Assembly: GCF_000264905.1 (NCBI RefSeq)
Contig: NW_006763132.1
Span: 1,279,503 to 1,343,502, forward strand
From: Stereum hirsutum FP-91666 SS1
Taxonomy: Eukaryota > Basidiomycota > Agaricomycetes > Russulales > Stereaceae
DNA: 64,000 bases
Direction of reading: 5' to 3'
Part shown: positions 24,244 through 35,220 of the stretch, in pieces
How the letters are laid out: every line of letters begins with the position of its first letter
How positions within the stretch are numbered: the stretch's first letter is position 1
Translations under genes and position numbers: made by a program
Notes under the pieces: model-generated
The model's database searches: none
What the model was told of the DNA's origin: nothing
The model's input: only the letters and a program-made list of their open reading frames with translations

Positions 24244-25755
24244 ATGTCCGCTCTCTCCCTCTCCCTCTCCCTCGCCACCGTAATCGGCTCCGCCTCGTTT
24301 GCGGCTGCCCACCAAAGTACGTCTTCATCCTTCCATCTCCCGCTCAACCCGTGTTCACCCGCACTCTGCAGCTATCTGGCACCCAAGCATCTTCGGATTC
24401 AACGAAAGTACCGCCCCCAACCGCCCTCAGGATCCTCTCATCCAACTCCCCTTCAGTCAGTGGTGGTTCGTGAGTATCCTCGCGCACTACCTGTACCCTT
24501 GACTCCAGATGGTTCTCACCCTCTTTCTTTTAGCACGGCTTCCTGAGCAGTCCCCCTAATGACGGTGACTACATGGATCTCCCGGTCAGTGCCTTGATCG
24601 CGAATTATGGTATCCGACGCTTATGTTTCGGTTCTATTCAGGCCGGCGGTACCATTCATTCCGAGATCGCCTGCGACAAGGGCTACACCTCCTGGTACAA
24701 CACCAGCGCCGGGTTCGTCTGTTCTCCTTCGCCACCCATTGGTGAACACATACTTAACCCACTTCAACATCACCAGCGGTGACACTCGCTCCCAGGACCA
24801 GCCCGACTACCCTTGCCCAGGTCAACCGCTCTCGCAATTCCACACTACGGGCATAAATGACCTTGGCGGATGCGCACTCGCCATCGCTTACAACTCGGAC
24901 GCCAACTCTGTAAAGCCTGAAGACTTCGCTGTCTTCTCCGCCAACCAGACTTGCCCCTGGTACTTGCACACAGACTTCCAGGTTCCCGCCGCAATGCCTG
25001 AATGCCCCGACGGTGGCTGCACCTGCGCTTGGTTCTGGCTCCACACGGTGTGTATCTTCTCATCTGGCAAGCGGGATCATTTTTGCTCATCATTTTCTGT
25101 TCGTCTTCCAGCCGGATTCTGGAGCTGAGCAAAGTTAGTCCTTTGCTTCTTTGATGCACGTTCCCCTGTCTGATCACAAAGTCGCAGTGTACATGACTGG
25201 CTTCAGATGCAAGGTCTCCGGAGCATCGGCTACCGAGGCCATTGGCACCCCCCAACTCGCTCGCCGGTACGTCTTCTTCATCTCTCCTTCTTGCGGACGT
25301 ATTCTCAAATTTTCATCCCCGATGTAGCTGCGGTGCTGACCCTGCAAACGGCATCAACGATGCCAACCCTGGCAACTGCACCTACGGTGCCAAGCAGGTC
25401 CGTAATCTCTTTCTCTGCATTTTATCCTACTAATAAAACTATCGCCTTAGCCATTCTACTGGTATCAAGCCGAAGGAAACACAGTAAGTTTGTCTCATAC
25501 ACTCGCTATCACAGATGTCTGACTCCTACCACCATCCAGTTCTTCGAGGGTACCTACGCCCCCCCTCTCTACACAGATCTCTACAACTTCAAGGACGGCG
25601 CCCAGAACGACATCTTCGGTGAATCAGCTGTGGAGACCACCGGCTGGGTTTCAGCAACCGCCAACGCGAAACGCGCCCCCGAGCCCACGCCCGCCGCAGG
25701 GCCGCGCAGGTTGCTCAGCCGTCATGCGAAGAAGCAAGGTCACGGTGTATTCTAA
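24244..25755 (+). CDS. Secreted AA14-like lytic polysaccharide monooxygenase
   Basis: Likely copper-dependent LPMO-like protein of the AA14 type, described in polypores as acting on xylan coated on cellulose. The signal peptide (MSALSLSLSLATVIGSAS...) ends FAAA before HQTIWHPSIFGF, putting a His at the mature N-terminus as copper LPMOs require. The exons give PFSQWWF|HGFLSSPPNDGDY, DLPAGGTIHSEIACDKG, QFHTTGINDLGGCALAIAYN, VPAAMPECPDGGCTCAWFW, YMTGFRCKVSGASATEA, NCTYGAKQPFYWYQAEGNT and DGAQNDIFG. These blocks match my memory of AA14 proteins; the His in QFHTTG would be the second copper ligand. About eight exons. The C-terminal tail after DGAQNDIF is unusually long and basic (RRLLSRHAKKQGH). 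Activity or substrate not shown; a copper-storage or inactive relative remains possible. Confidence 0.75.
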
Positions 25756-26432
25756 ATGATACCCGCCTTGAACCCTCCTCGCTCAGTATATCCCATCTCT
25801 TCACGATGTCCCGTTTGCACTACTCATTCTCTCCAGATTTTCCACGTCTTTACTTATGTGTATTCGCTCTCGCTTTCGCGCTTTATCGTCGAGTGTTGGC
25901 GTTAGCCCTGGTATACACTCGACTTGTCCTTGTTGTTGGTCTCTGCATACCCTCCTCTTTACACACGTTTCCGATACCGGTCCGGAGTTTGATCTAATAC
26001 TGTGTATGATACCTTCTTCACCATCCCTACTCACGTCGTCTGCCTGTTGGTCCGCTTGATGACGGCCGCAGAGTCGCGGTGGTTGCTTGAAGCAAATTAG
26101 TACGCGTACCATCCCGTTGTTTTCACCAGTTTGTTGTTGTTCTAAGACCACCAAGCGTGTAGTGTGAACCAAGTGTCCTTCCTGAAAGGTGGCACATTTT
26201 CATTCATGACAGAACGATACAAACAACTCGTGTATGCATTACTAGTAGATCGAGACAAGCAGTCCAAAGATGAGAGAGATAAAGTAAGTAAAGCGAGGGT
26301 GGGCTGAAGCTGGGGCAGCAATAGGGGGTATGTGTGAACTATCCGAAACCAAAAAAGAGAAACTATCAGTATGTCCATGTCCTTTGGCAAACTGGCCCGA
26401 CAAGAAAAATGGTGTGTGAGGATGAAACCCCT
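25756..26432. other. Convergent 3' intergenic region
   Basis: 3' flanks of the AA14-like gene and of the DUF4112 gene. No gene recognised. Confidence 0.5.
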
Positions 26433-27501
26433 TCACTTCGGGGCAGGGGTGCTCCCACCGCTCGATTCAATACCCTCCACAAAACGACTATCTCTCTTCG
26501 AACCCTCAGCGTTCAAAGCCCCAGGCAACTCCCTCGACCCAACGACCTTCCCCTTCCCCTTCGAATCCGCCTCAGTCGGCACCTTGCCCCCGCTCCCTCT
26601 CCGTCCCCACCAACTCCTCCCACTCGCCTTACTCTTCCCACTCACATTCCTCTGCACATCCACGTCCTTCCCCGCACCCGCACCCGCCGCGACGGCGCCC
26701 TCGACGGCCTTACCCGCACTACCCTTCACAGCCGACGTATTCGCGGGCGCCTGGCCTTTCGCGACCGCGCTGCTTCCGCCCTGGAGGGTCGTGTTGCCCG
26801 GGTGCGAGGCGGTCTTGATGTTTTCTTCGGCGCGGATGCGGAGGAATTCTTCGAGGAGGGCGGCGTTGCGGGAGTTGGGACGATAGGTCGCGATGAGGAC
26901 GGCGCCGAGGACGGGGACGAGGCCGATGGAGGTGGCGATGGCGAGGTTGAGGAGCATGCGTTGGACGAGCCAGCCGGGGAGTCTGAACGTTTGAGAACGG
27001 GTCAGCGATGGGGAAGGGGCATGTTGGGGAAGTGAGCGGCATACTCTGCTTGTTTCGATTTGCGGATGATGAGCATGTATCCCAACGCGGCGTCGGCGGC
27101 GTCGCCCAAACCAGGAATGATAGCTATGTTTTCACCGCACAACAGTTCAGATGAGCACAGACGAGGAGGGGTGAGGCCAGCAGGACCGACCTATCATAAA
27201 CGTCCAGCCGAATCGTATGCCACAGATATGAAAGCCCTTGTCGAGATAGTGCGCTCTGCTCTGCACTTTCTTGAGGACCTTCGCGTCCGACTTGACCAGG
27301 CCGTCTGGAATGGCGCGCTAGAGGGAGATGTTAGCTCGAGGGGTCGAACAGAATGGATAAACACAAAAGACTTACTCGTCGCCTTTTCCTTCTGCCTTTG
27401 TTGTCCTCGTAGAATTCATACATAGGGTCCTGAGGCGCATACTGCGAAACATGTTTCTCAAACAGTTTCTTCCCTGCGCTGTTCAAGAGCGAGCTGGCCA
27501 T
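26433..27501 (-). CDS. DUF4112 membrane protein
   Basis: Fungal DUF4112-domain protein of unknown function. Starts MASSLLNSAGKKLFEKHVSQ at 27501. Three introns rejoin GRRKRRR to AIPDGLVKSDAKV, GWTFMI to AIIPGLGDAADAALGYM, and RKSKQAE to LPGWLVQRMLLNLAIAT. The domain hallmarks are GIRFGWTFMI..IIPGLGDAADA followed by a second hydrophobic segment SIGLVPVLGAVLIATYRPN, giving two predicted membrane-embedded helices. A basic, Gly/Ser/Lys-rich low-complexity tail of about 110 residues follows and ends GGSTPAPK. The intron positions are clear. Cellular role not known. Confidence 0.85.
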
Positions 27502-28365
27502 CGTTGTCCTTTGCCAAGGATAAGTGAAGTACAGGAATAGATGTCAGAAAATAAGAGTATAGCTGAGCGGAGAAAACAAGGAGAGAGGAGGTTGAGCAGA
27601 GAGTCGCGTTCGCCTCGCGATTTTTGGCTCCTTTCTCCATTCTGACGTCACTTCTCGTCACTACTTCCGCTTTGATTGGAGATTTCGAGTAGATTTCACG
27701 TGGCGGAGCGGATGCAAATCCTCGAGCCTTCGAGCCTCGAGTAGAGCGTCGTGGAACCTCGAGTACGAATTCTGAAAGCCTATGTGCGCGAATCAAACGC
27801 GAATCCGGTATCATAATCCTGATCATGATTGCGGACTATATAGGCCAACATATCCACGACTACAGATTGAGAATAGGGAGTAGCAATACGACTCGAGAAC
27901 TGATCATGGCAACAACTTGAAGCGTACTAAATATGTAAGTATAGAAGCGCGAGTCGAAGAGCGAACTTGGGAAAGGGCGGCGCTGGCGGCTGGCCATGGT
28001 ATCGTGATCGAAAGGGGGAGTATGAGGACAGAATAACTCGTGTATGTGTGGCTACAGCAGAATAGGAAGGAAGATACAGATGCGAATGGGCGAGGACTAG
28101 ACGGAGCGATGGAGAGTATTCGTACACTGGTGCCCTGGGGGACGGGGAATATTGGACCGAGATGGGGATTGGGAGGAGGAGGGGGGTGTATAGACGAAAG
28201 GTTAGGGAGGAAGCAGGAAGCAGGCACTATCATAAGTATGCACAACGAGAAAGCCGATAGCCATGTGAGAACCACGAAATGAGAAAGCAAGGATGACAGA
28301 CAGAAAGGAGAACAGACGAGCGACGAGAGGCAACCGTACAGAGTTAAATATGTAGATGATGTGGT
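27502..28365. other. Intergenic, DUF4112 promoter
   Basis: 864 bp on which I see the CRE-like octamer and no gene. The 28.1-28.3 kb part is purine-rich, possibly 3' UTR of the next gene. Confidence 0.45.
27643..27650 (-). promoter_or_regulatory. CRE-like octamer upstream of DUF4112 gene
   Basis: TGACGTCA, within GAAGTGACGTCAG on the gene strand, sits about 140 nt before the ATG. It is the ATF/CREB palindrome; the same 13-mer occurs before the histidine kinase gene. Confidence 0.45.
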
Positions 28366-29067
28366 TTATGGACGGGATCTTGTTGGTGCATGTCGAGCGT
28401 TCGGAGCTCGTGTAGGGACCGAGACGTCTTGCACATTGGGACTGCGGCCTAAGCGGCGAACGAGCGTGGGTGGAACGGGAGGATCGCGGTGGTTGTGAGG
28501 TATGCCCCGTTTGAACGAGCCATGGTGTGATGATGTGGATGGTGACGTGGATGGGGATGGGGACGTGGAGGTGAGTCTGGGAGAACCTGTTCGCGGTGGC
28601 GGTCGTAGCGAGATTGAGGAGGGGTTTGGAAGGGATAGTGCCATGGATGAAAAGGACGCGAGTGGGGATATCGTGGAAGGGGCGAGCGGGGCGTGCTGTG
28701 CGGCGGAGACCATGAGATCAAAAGCGTTTGAAGTAGGGATGGGTGATGTGATGTCCGGCGAAGGGAAAGGGTATTCGAATCTGGGAGACGGGTCAAAGGG
28801 TGTACCGAGAAGGCCCGAGCTCGCTGGCTGGATGGCGAGCAGGGCGTCGGGTGGGAGGCGCGGTGGAGGAGCGCGGGTGACGACCTGTTTGCGAAGGTGA
28901 GCGAGGTCGTGGTGAAAGTTGAGTGGAGTGGGTTTGTGGCCACTGTGGTCGTGAAGACCGACCTTGGGTTGCGCTGGGGAGACGAGCAGGGCGACTCGGA
29001 CGTCGCCCCCGCTGCCTGGGATCGTCACAGACACCGTGTCGTTCGACTTGCGTGGGGCTGACTGCAT
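28366..29067 (-). CDS. Unknown Ser/Pro-rich protein
   Basis: Single-exon frame of 233 residues starting MQSAPRKSNDTVSVTIPG. It is dominated by Pro, Ser and Thr (TSPIPTSNAFD, SISLRPPPRTGSP, STSPSPSTSPSTSS) with an Arg-rich C-terminus (RRLGRSPNVQD). I recognise no domain. The N-terminal 50 residues (VRVALLVSPAQPKVGL, DLAHLRKQVV) look more structured. It resembles disordered regulatory proteins but could be a long chance frame; the absence of stops over 233 codons and the biased composition are the only support. An in-frame upstream exon is possible. Confidence 0.5.
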   Translation of the reverse strand: MQSAPRKSNDTVSVTIPGSGGDVRVALLVSPAQPKVGLHDHSGHKPTPLNFHHDLAHLRKQVVTRAPPPRLPPDALLAIQPASSGLLGTPFDPSPRFEYPFPSPDITSPIPTSNAFDLMVSAAQHAPLAPSTISPLASFSSMALSLPNPSSISLRPPPRTGSPRLTSTSPSPSTSPSTSSHHGSFKRGIPHNHRDPPVPPTLVRRLGRSPNVQDVSVPTRAPNARHAPTRSRP

Positions 29068-29976
29068 CCTCGCCGATGTGGCAGATGGCGACGGAGAGTT
29101 GAGAACGTTCTTCTCCCGTTGTATTTTGCGACGTTTCCACGGACGGGTGCCGTGCGCTGCCTGCTTTCAGCATGACGTCCTGCCGATCGTCCACGGACGG
29201 TCCGGCCCCCCCCGCTACCCCGCAGTCAATTTCAATCTCAAGTTCACCACACCCCTATTGAGGAATCCTAGTCTCGAACAGGTCATCTCCCATTCTCCTA
29301 ATTCACCTTTCGACTCTGCTCTCGTACGGACAAATGTATGATATATATTTATTTGGGTGTCTTTTATTGGACAGGAGGTAAGTAGGTGTTCTGCAGAAAA
29401 TATGAAAGAGAAATGAAAGTTTACACTGCGCGACTTCCTCCTTTGGACGGAACATCTAAGTATTGAAGAGATGCATACTGTAGACAGAAAATGCGTGTCT
29501 GGTATGTAATGATACAACTGTGGATTTGAGTTCCACGATGGAAGTGAAAGGAACACGGCATAGTCGAAGAAGAAAGACGAAGCAGCGAGAAGTTATATTA
29601 ACATACGACATCTTTCACTGATACCCCGAGTGTGAGCTCCGATAATTCTGCTGAGACCGTGCAGCCATGGTCTCGCACGCATGGCCGCAATATGGACTGC
29701 TTCGGCGCTGCGGCCTGCGATCACACTGGATACAAGGACTCACGCGACGATTATGAAGGTCCTCGCTGGCAAGGACGACCATCGTATCAGCAGCGTTCAT
29801 GACAGAGATCCTAGAGTTGAACAGAACAGCCTACCGTGCGTGGTTGTCGCAGCAGTATTCTGCTTCCTGATAGTAGACCAATTGAGTGCAGGAGAGGAGC
29901 CTACACTTCTCGCCCGCCACAGGGCCATAATTGTCCGAGGAGCTGCGAATTACCGGAGGAACGGCGGGGTCTGTGT
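29068..29976. other. Intergenic
   Basis: About 0.9 kb with short ORFs only. CTCCGTCC-type direct repeats near 29130-29200 (CCACGGACGG twice) are minor. Nothing else recognised. Confidence 0.4.
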
Positions 29977-30817
29977 TCAGAACATGATATGCCATGAGCG
30001 CTCATAGACATTTTGCGGTACGCTGAACCTGCGCTGATTACCTGAGTGGCCTGGACGACGAGCCGAAGAGCGAGCATCTGGCGAAATAAAGAACATGCTA
30101 ACTTCAGAGGATATAACCCAAAGAGAGTCAAAAAGACCTACCAGGAGTCTGATTATAGACGGGTTGCTGAGCTTGCCACTGAGACGAAGTGTTCGGATTC
30201 CACCTCGGATCGCCATATCCGGGATACCTCTGATCTGTGCCCTCTGTCGCTGACCGGCTGCCGTCGCTGTTCGCTCTGGCAAGATGGCCATGACGGTTTG
30301 GCGGGTTCGAAGGAGGAACCTGCGGGTTATATCCGGGGTGATACGCGGGGCCGAGTTGACAGATCTGAGCAGTATCAGCCCAACCCTGTCGCTGTACGTT
30401 TGGCTCGGGTGAAGCAGCGCTATTGTAGACTGGGGCAGGTACGTATGAGTTCGCCGGAGTTTGTTGAGGAATGGACGGCGTCGAGCTCTCATTGCCGGAA
30501 GGTTGATGTTGCTGCCAATAGTCTAGTTCTGTGTGCAGGAAGATCAGTTCAGCTGCAAGGGATATCGGGCATACAGTTAGCTTGCTTACTGTCATTGTTC
30601 TGCACAGCGGGTTGCTGTTGAGAACTCTGAGCAGCGGGTTGTTGTTGAGAACTCTGAGCAGCGGGTTGTTGTTGAGAACTCTGAACAGGATCTAATGCCC
30701 AAGTATGCTGGTGATATGCTGATCATAACTTTGTCAGAGCAGGACGGGGACACTGAAGGGGGGAGACTTACTTTGGGCGTTGCTTAGAGCGCTCGATGTG
30801 GCTTTATGGGAGGTCAT
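29977..30817 (-). CDS. Unknown Gln/Pro-rich protein with 9-residue repeats
   Basis: Not recognised. Starts MTSHKATSSALSNAQ at 30817. The first intron joins to THQHTWALDPV-like sequence (TYHQHTWALDPVQ), after which three tandem copies of QSSQQQPAA occur (27 bp units 30607-30687). A second intron joins NND to TELIFLHTELDYWQQHQ. The rest is rich in Pro, Gln, Asn, Tyr and Gly (YHPGYNPQVPPSNPPNR, WNPNTSSQWQAQQ), as in prion-like or RNP-associated proteins. A last intron joins QTPG to ARSSARRPGHSGNQRR, ending ERSWHIMF. Length about 240 residues. Low complexity makes homology-based naming unsafe. Confidence 0.55.
30607..30687 (-). repeat. Three 27 bp tandem repeats in coding sequence
   Basis: Units 30607-30633, 30634-30660 and 30661-30687 are nearly identical and encode QSSQQQPAA. 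Only single-base differences separate them. Confidence 0.9.
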
Positions 30818-31289
30818 GTTGGGGGCGATGAAAACAAACCAGAGGTATTTTGTCCACTGGGTCTGGTTTTGTATGTTCGAGGCAGGTTCACATGTTCAAG
30901 GTTCAATCAAAACGAGGCAGAACCATCCGACTTGACTAACCCGCCACCGATGAAGTGGGAAACATGTCTGCCGCAGAAAAAACACATCGTGGTGACAATA
31001 GACTTGCCGAACGCCACCGGACATAGTGTCGCCTTCCCACTGCATATACAAGACCTCCGGGGGCCAGTCATCCTTGTCGAGAGCACGATCATCCACAGAA
31101 CCTCGAGGCATATCTCCAGACCAGCCCGCTGACTGCTTTCACCGTGCTTCCGCGTCTCACACCTAGAAATATTTTGCGGCGTTCAACGCCCTCCGTGAGG
31201 CGCTGAGAATGTCAGATAACTGGGGGTATCGAGTGATGTGAGGTCCGGCTCAGGCGTCCCATCTCCAAGGCTGTTTACCTGGTATAAGA
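30818..31289. other. Intergenic
   Basis: Upstream region of the Gln/Pro-rich gene and the 3' side of the ORC1 relic. No gene recognised. Confidence 0.4.
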
Positions 31290-33690
31290 AAGGAGATACG
31301 AGGTCAATGCCGCGCAGCGTTCTTCCACCTCTGTCCTCCGACTTCACCCGACATCCCCGTTCTACCTCAGTCTGTTCCAAATTCAATACAATTTTCTTCT
31401 CATCGATCAGGTTCCTCGTTGCCGCTCTCCTTCTTCGATCAACAAAGTTCTCGAGGCAAGCAGCGAGTGAAAACCACATCCAAGTTCTTCGGGGTGGGCT
31501 TCCGTTCCGGATATTCATTACCTGTGAGGACGCAATGTATAGTACTGCCGTTGGATCTATAATAGAGCCAAACACGCCACCCGGAGTCAGTCTGAGAGCG
31601 AAGATAATCCGTACAGCAAGTTTTGAGCTTGCCTCCTCTGAATCCAAAGAAACGCACTCTCTCTTCACACACTTGAGAAGAGAAGCCAACATAAGGCGTC
31701 CATGAAAGCTAGAATCGCGCAGATAAGCAGCCGTAAGCTATTCTGCATCGCTTCGATTACCTCGGCAGTGACATCACCAGGTTTGGGTACGCGCTTCAGA
31801 CGCATAACAAGGTGAACGGTCCGTCTATTAATAGATGGAAGAACGAAGGTGGCGGGAGATAATTGGATCAAGACACTAGGCCAAGTGGAGATGATCATGA
31901 ATCACGGTTGTACGGACCTACAAATATAAAGAGCGCGTCTCGCCAAGCTCCAATCCTAAAAACCTTCAGGGCAGCTAACTTTAGACTGTCCGTCACAATG
32001 ACTTGCGGCGCATCTGCTTTGAGAGCTTCGCGCGACGTGCCCAGTCAGGAACTCGAGATCTTTCTGAGCTGAGGAGCGTTGTTCAGCAAAAAGGTAAACC
32101 GTATCACACCTAAGATAGAGCAGTATTGTTAGTTACGGTCAGGCTAATACGTATGAGCACCAGAGGCATGCTCACAATTTGGAAGATGAAGAACGTCGTG
32201 TAATAGCGCGCAGGCTAATCATTCAATAAAGACGAGGACGCCGCAAATTATGAAGGCCCAGAGCCAAGCGTAGGACTTTTTGTGCACGTACAGCAGTGCG
32301 GTTGAATGAAGCGGAGGGCGCAAAGCTTGGACCACGTGTTAGCTACGAAAGGCACGGACCTGCAAGGGACGTACCCGTACGGGCGGTGGAGAAGTGGTCT
32401 CCGTGTAGGCGACAATTTGGCACCTCAAAGTATGAGCATGTCTTACCCCTCACAGGTGCGGGATGCAGGAAGATAATGTCAGATGACCGTACATGCTGGT
32501 CCTGAGTTCGTCGACAGTTATCATACGGTGACTGAGGGCACGATGCTAGTATGTGCCACCCACGCTGATACATCAGCACCCATGGACAGCTACACGCCCT
32601 GATATCGCGGAATTGTGGCGTCGTACAGGGAAAGGACTTCTTACTCTGTCGTGACACTCCCCGGAAGATTCATAGTATTCGCCACCGCTAGCACGACCAG
32701 CTTCGTGCGGACTAATTAGGCCAGTGGAAGAAATTATAGACCACGCCTTATTTGGGCGCCATCAACTGGTCCACGAGAAACACGCTACACGGAGAGTCCA
32801 CAGCCTATCTCGTGTCAGTGCAGCAGCGGGAAGCCGATGAACGACAGGGGATAGAATAACATGAAAACGAACACGATCTGTTGCCGCAATTCAACTCACT
32901 ATGCGTGACCCCCAGGACCGCTTCTCCCGCCTGGTGAGATTTTTGAGCGCCTCTTTCGAGCTTAGATGGCCTCTTAGAGGAGCGAGGCCGTTAATGGTTC
33001 CGGGATAGGGATGTAGGACATTGATCTCACCATAAGTGAGCGGACTAGTTTCCTGTGCGAGTCAGTCATGTGGATGCGGATAAAGTAAGAACGTGCATGC
33101 GTTGTTTCTCAGCTATTCAGCGCACAGACAAGGGCATGTACTGTAGCAGCTTTTCGCGTCCCGAGCACACCAGATATATCTGAAGTGAGATAAAATGACT
33201 CAATGTAATAAATAAAATTCTATCGGTGAAATTTCGACTCACAAACACATCCGCCACTCTCGTCTTCTTCATCCCCGCAAGGCAATGATTCCGGTCGACT
33301 CGCAACACTGGCACGTAAAACATGCCGTGCTCTTAATCATGGGTCGTACAGTAGTTCAATCTTCTTGCCACCTTTGCCACCTTCACCGGAGTGAGGAACA
33401 ATCAATATTCAGACTAAGACCAGAAATAATCTTACGAGGCGGAGCATGTGCTCTATTCCTGCTCTGATCGCGGTTATGAAATCGGTTGCGCGATGGGGGT
33501 GGCACATTTAGGTTCGTGAGGGGTGAAGCTCGGAGTGGTGACTGATTTTTGCGTGATGAACGAGGGCGCGATGTGGCGGCGGAAGGAGCCGCTCCTTTAC
33601 GCTTCGTCGTAGGGGTCTTGAAGAATCTTGTCAGGCTCACACGCCCTCGTCTCCCTCTTCCGCTGTTTCGGCAGGTCAGGTGCAGGTGCT
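31290..33690 (-). pseudogene. ORC1: Decayed, 5'-truncated copy of origin recognition complex subunit 1
   Basis: ORC1 is the AAA+ ATPase of the origin recognition complex. Fragments in order on the minus strand: a basic linker (RGRRGRVSLTRFFKTPTT, about 33.6 kb), KGGKKIELL then VASRPESLPCGDEED, the Walker A region YISGVLGTRKAATVHALV near 33.15 kb, TYGEINVLHPYPG and SSKEALKNL near 32.97 kb, GVVYNFFHWP then KLVVLAVANTMNLPGSV near 32.7 kb, ALKADAPQVIVTDSLKLAAL near 31.97 kb, TAEVIEAMQNS near 31.75 kb, LMLASLLKCVKRE near 31.68 kb, LTGNEYPERKPTPKNLDVV near 31.5 kb and KKIVLNLEQTEVERG near 31.37 kb. Defects: Walker A reads GTRKA instead of GTGKT, there are in-frame stops (for example after MAPK near 32.75 kb) and several frame changes, and the BAH-containing 5' part is absent. 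Introns survive, so this is a DNA-level duplicate, not a retrocopy. Confidence 0.82.
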
Positions 33691-33883
33691 AGCGAGAATT
33701 AGTCGAACAAGCGTGAGGTCGTTGGTTCAATCATTCTTTGTGAGTGCCAAGAATCAAGTTAGAGTCAAGTGCGACGCGTCACATTCGCGTTGAAAACGCG
33801 CTAAGTCACGCTGTGACAGACGCGCTCGTGACATAATTCCACGCCCTCCGGGCCAGACCTGTTCCTTCAGATCGAACAGCGCT
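33691..33883. other. Short spacer between ORC1 relic and the gap repeat
   Basis: No gene recognised. A GGTTCAAT near 33723 resembles a tRNA T-arm but no acceptor or D-arm pairs with it. Confidence 0.3.
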
Positions 33884-34159
33884 AATTATAATGGGTCTTT
33901 TGACCAGCTTTCTTGTATAAACTTCTCTGAAAAAAAAAGTAGGCAACCCTTGCTGTGGCGAAAACGCCACAAATATTCAAAGCTCATAATGGGTTCACCT
34001 GCGTTCGAAGAAAGAATTGAGAAAGAACGAGCACGGCATGCCCGTCGCTCGAGATATTAGATTCCTCACACAAGCGGAGGAGCGTGGGCTGTAATTAGCT
34101 CACGTTTGTTTGTTCGGACTTGTCAGGCATAAGTATTTGAGCGCTGCACGACATTGGCA
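33884..34159 (+). repeat. Left copy of ~275 bp sequence flanking the gap
   Basis: Same sequence as 34453-34733 in the same orientation. The last ~215 bp are identical; the first ~65 bp differ by several 1-base indels in homopolymer-like places. Best read as unmerged contig ends. Confidence 0.85.
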
Positions 34160-34452
34160 NNNNNNNNNNNNNNNNNNNNNNNNNNNNNNNNNNNNNNNNN
34201 NNNNNNNNNNNNNNNNNNNNNNNNNNNNNNNNNNNNNNNNNNNNNNNNNNNNNNNNNNNNNNNNNNNNNNNNNNNNNNNNNNNNNNNNNNNNNNNNNNNN
34301 NNNNNNNNNNNNNNNNNNNNNNNNNNNNNNNNNNNNNNNNNNNNNNNNNNNNNNNNNNNNNNNNNNNNNNNNNNNNNNNNNNNNNNNNNNNNNNNNNNNN
34401 NNNNNNNNNNNNNNNNNNNNNNNNNNNNNNNNNNNNNNNNNNNNNNNNNNNN
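34160..34452. other. Assembly gap, 293 N
   Basis: 293 undetermined bases. Any gene model across it is void. Confidence 0.99.
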
Positions 34453-34733
34453 TAATTATAAGTGGGTTCTTTGACCAGTCTTTCTTGTAATAAACTTCTC
34501 TAGAAAAAAAAAGTAAGGCAACCCTTGCTGTGGCGAAAACGCCACAAATATTCAAAGCTCATAATGGGTTCACCTGCGTTCGAAGAAAGAATTGAGAAAG
34601 AACGAGCACGGCATGCCCGTCGCTCGAGATATTAGATTCCTCACACAAGCGGAGGAGCGTGGGCTGTAATTAGCTCACGTTTGTTTGTTCGGACTTGTCA
34701 GGCATAAGTATTTGAGCGCTGCACGACATTGGC
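34453..34733 (+). repeat. Right copy of ~275 bp sequence flanking the gap
   Basis: Duplicate of 33884-34159. It carries extra bases in its first part (for example TAAGTGGGTTC versus TAATGGGTC), as expected of low-quality contig-end reads. Confidence 0.85.
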
Positions 34734-35220
34734 AGTGGCACAACACAAGTAAGGGTCGCCGGAACGAGACGGAAGGACCGGGAAACACCGGGAACCGAGA
34801 GTGATGGAGGACGAGTGACCGTAACAAAAATCTCGAGCGACCGCTCCCAGTAAAAAGACGCCACCGCCACCGAAGAGGCGTGACGTGACTCTGTGACAAA
34901 GCTGGTCTCAAGACCTGTCCTAACGGAACAGGAATAAGTGCCGCCGAGTATTTGGCCCCCGCCACCTCACCATCCTTGAGAGTTACGGTCATCTTAGATG
35001 AATGAGTGGTTATTCTATAGTACTTTCTGCCTTTCTGCTTTCCAGTTGATGCATCGCTGAACTGTCGTAGCCACAGTATCTCGTGTCGTCCATCTTCACA
35101 TGCGAGCCCTCCGACGTTAACGGAAGTTCACATGACTACGCCGAAGCCCTTGCCAGCGCTCCATTTCTTGACTTTCACCATCGTTGTTGCTAACAGTAAG
35201 GATCCTTCGAAGACGGTGCA
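34734..35220. other. Intergenic, promoter of the ankyrin gene
   Basis: Nothing recognised beyond the upstream region of the ankyrin gene. Confidence 0.35.

Noticed and set aside
26719..27042. His/Arg/Pro-rich minus-strand ORF
   Set aside because: Shadow frame of the DUF4112 gene's low-complexity tail.
31238..31705. 155-codon plus-strand ORF
   Set aside because: It is antisense to the ORC1 pseudogene and shows no protein features.
33690..33760. Possible tRNA because of GGTTCAAT
   Set aside because: No A-box consensus, D-arm or acceptor stem pairs with it.
34100..34555. ORFs spanning the N run
   Set aside because: Translated N bases only; they cross the assembly gap.
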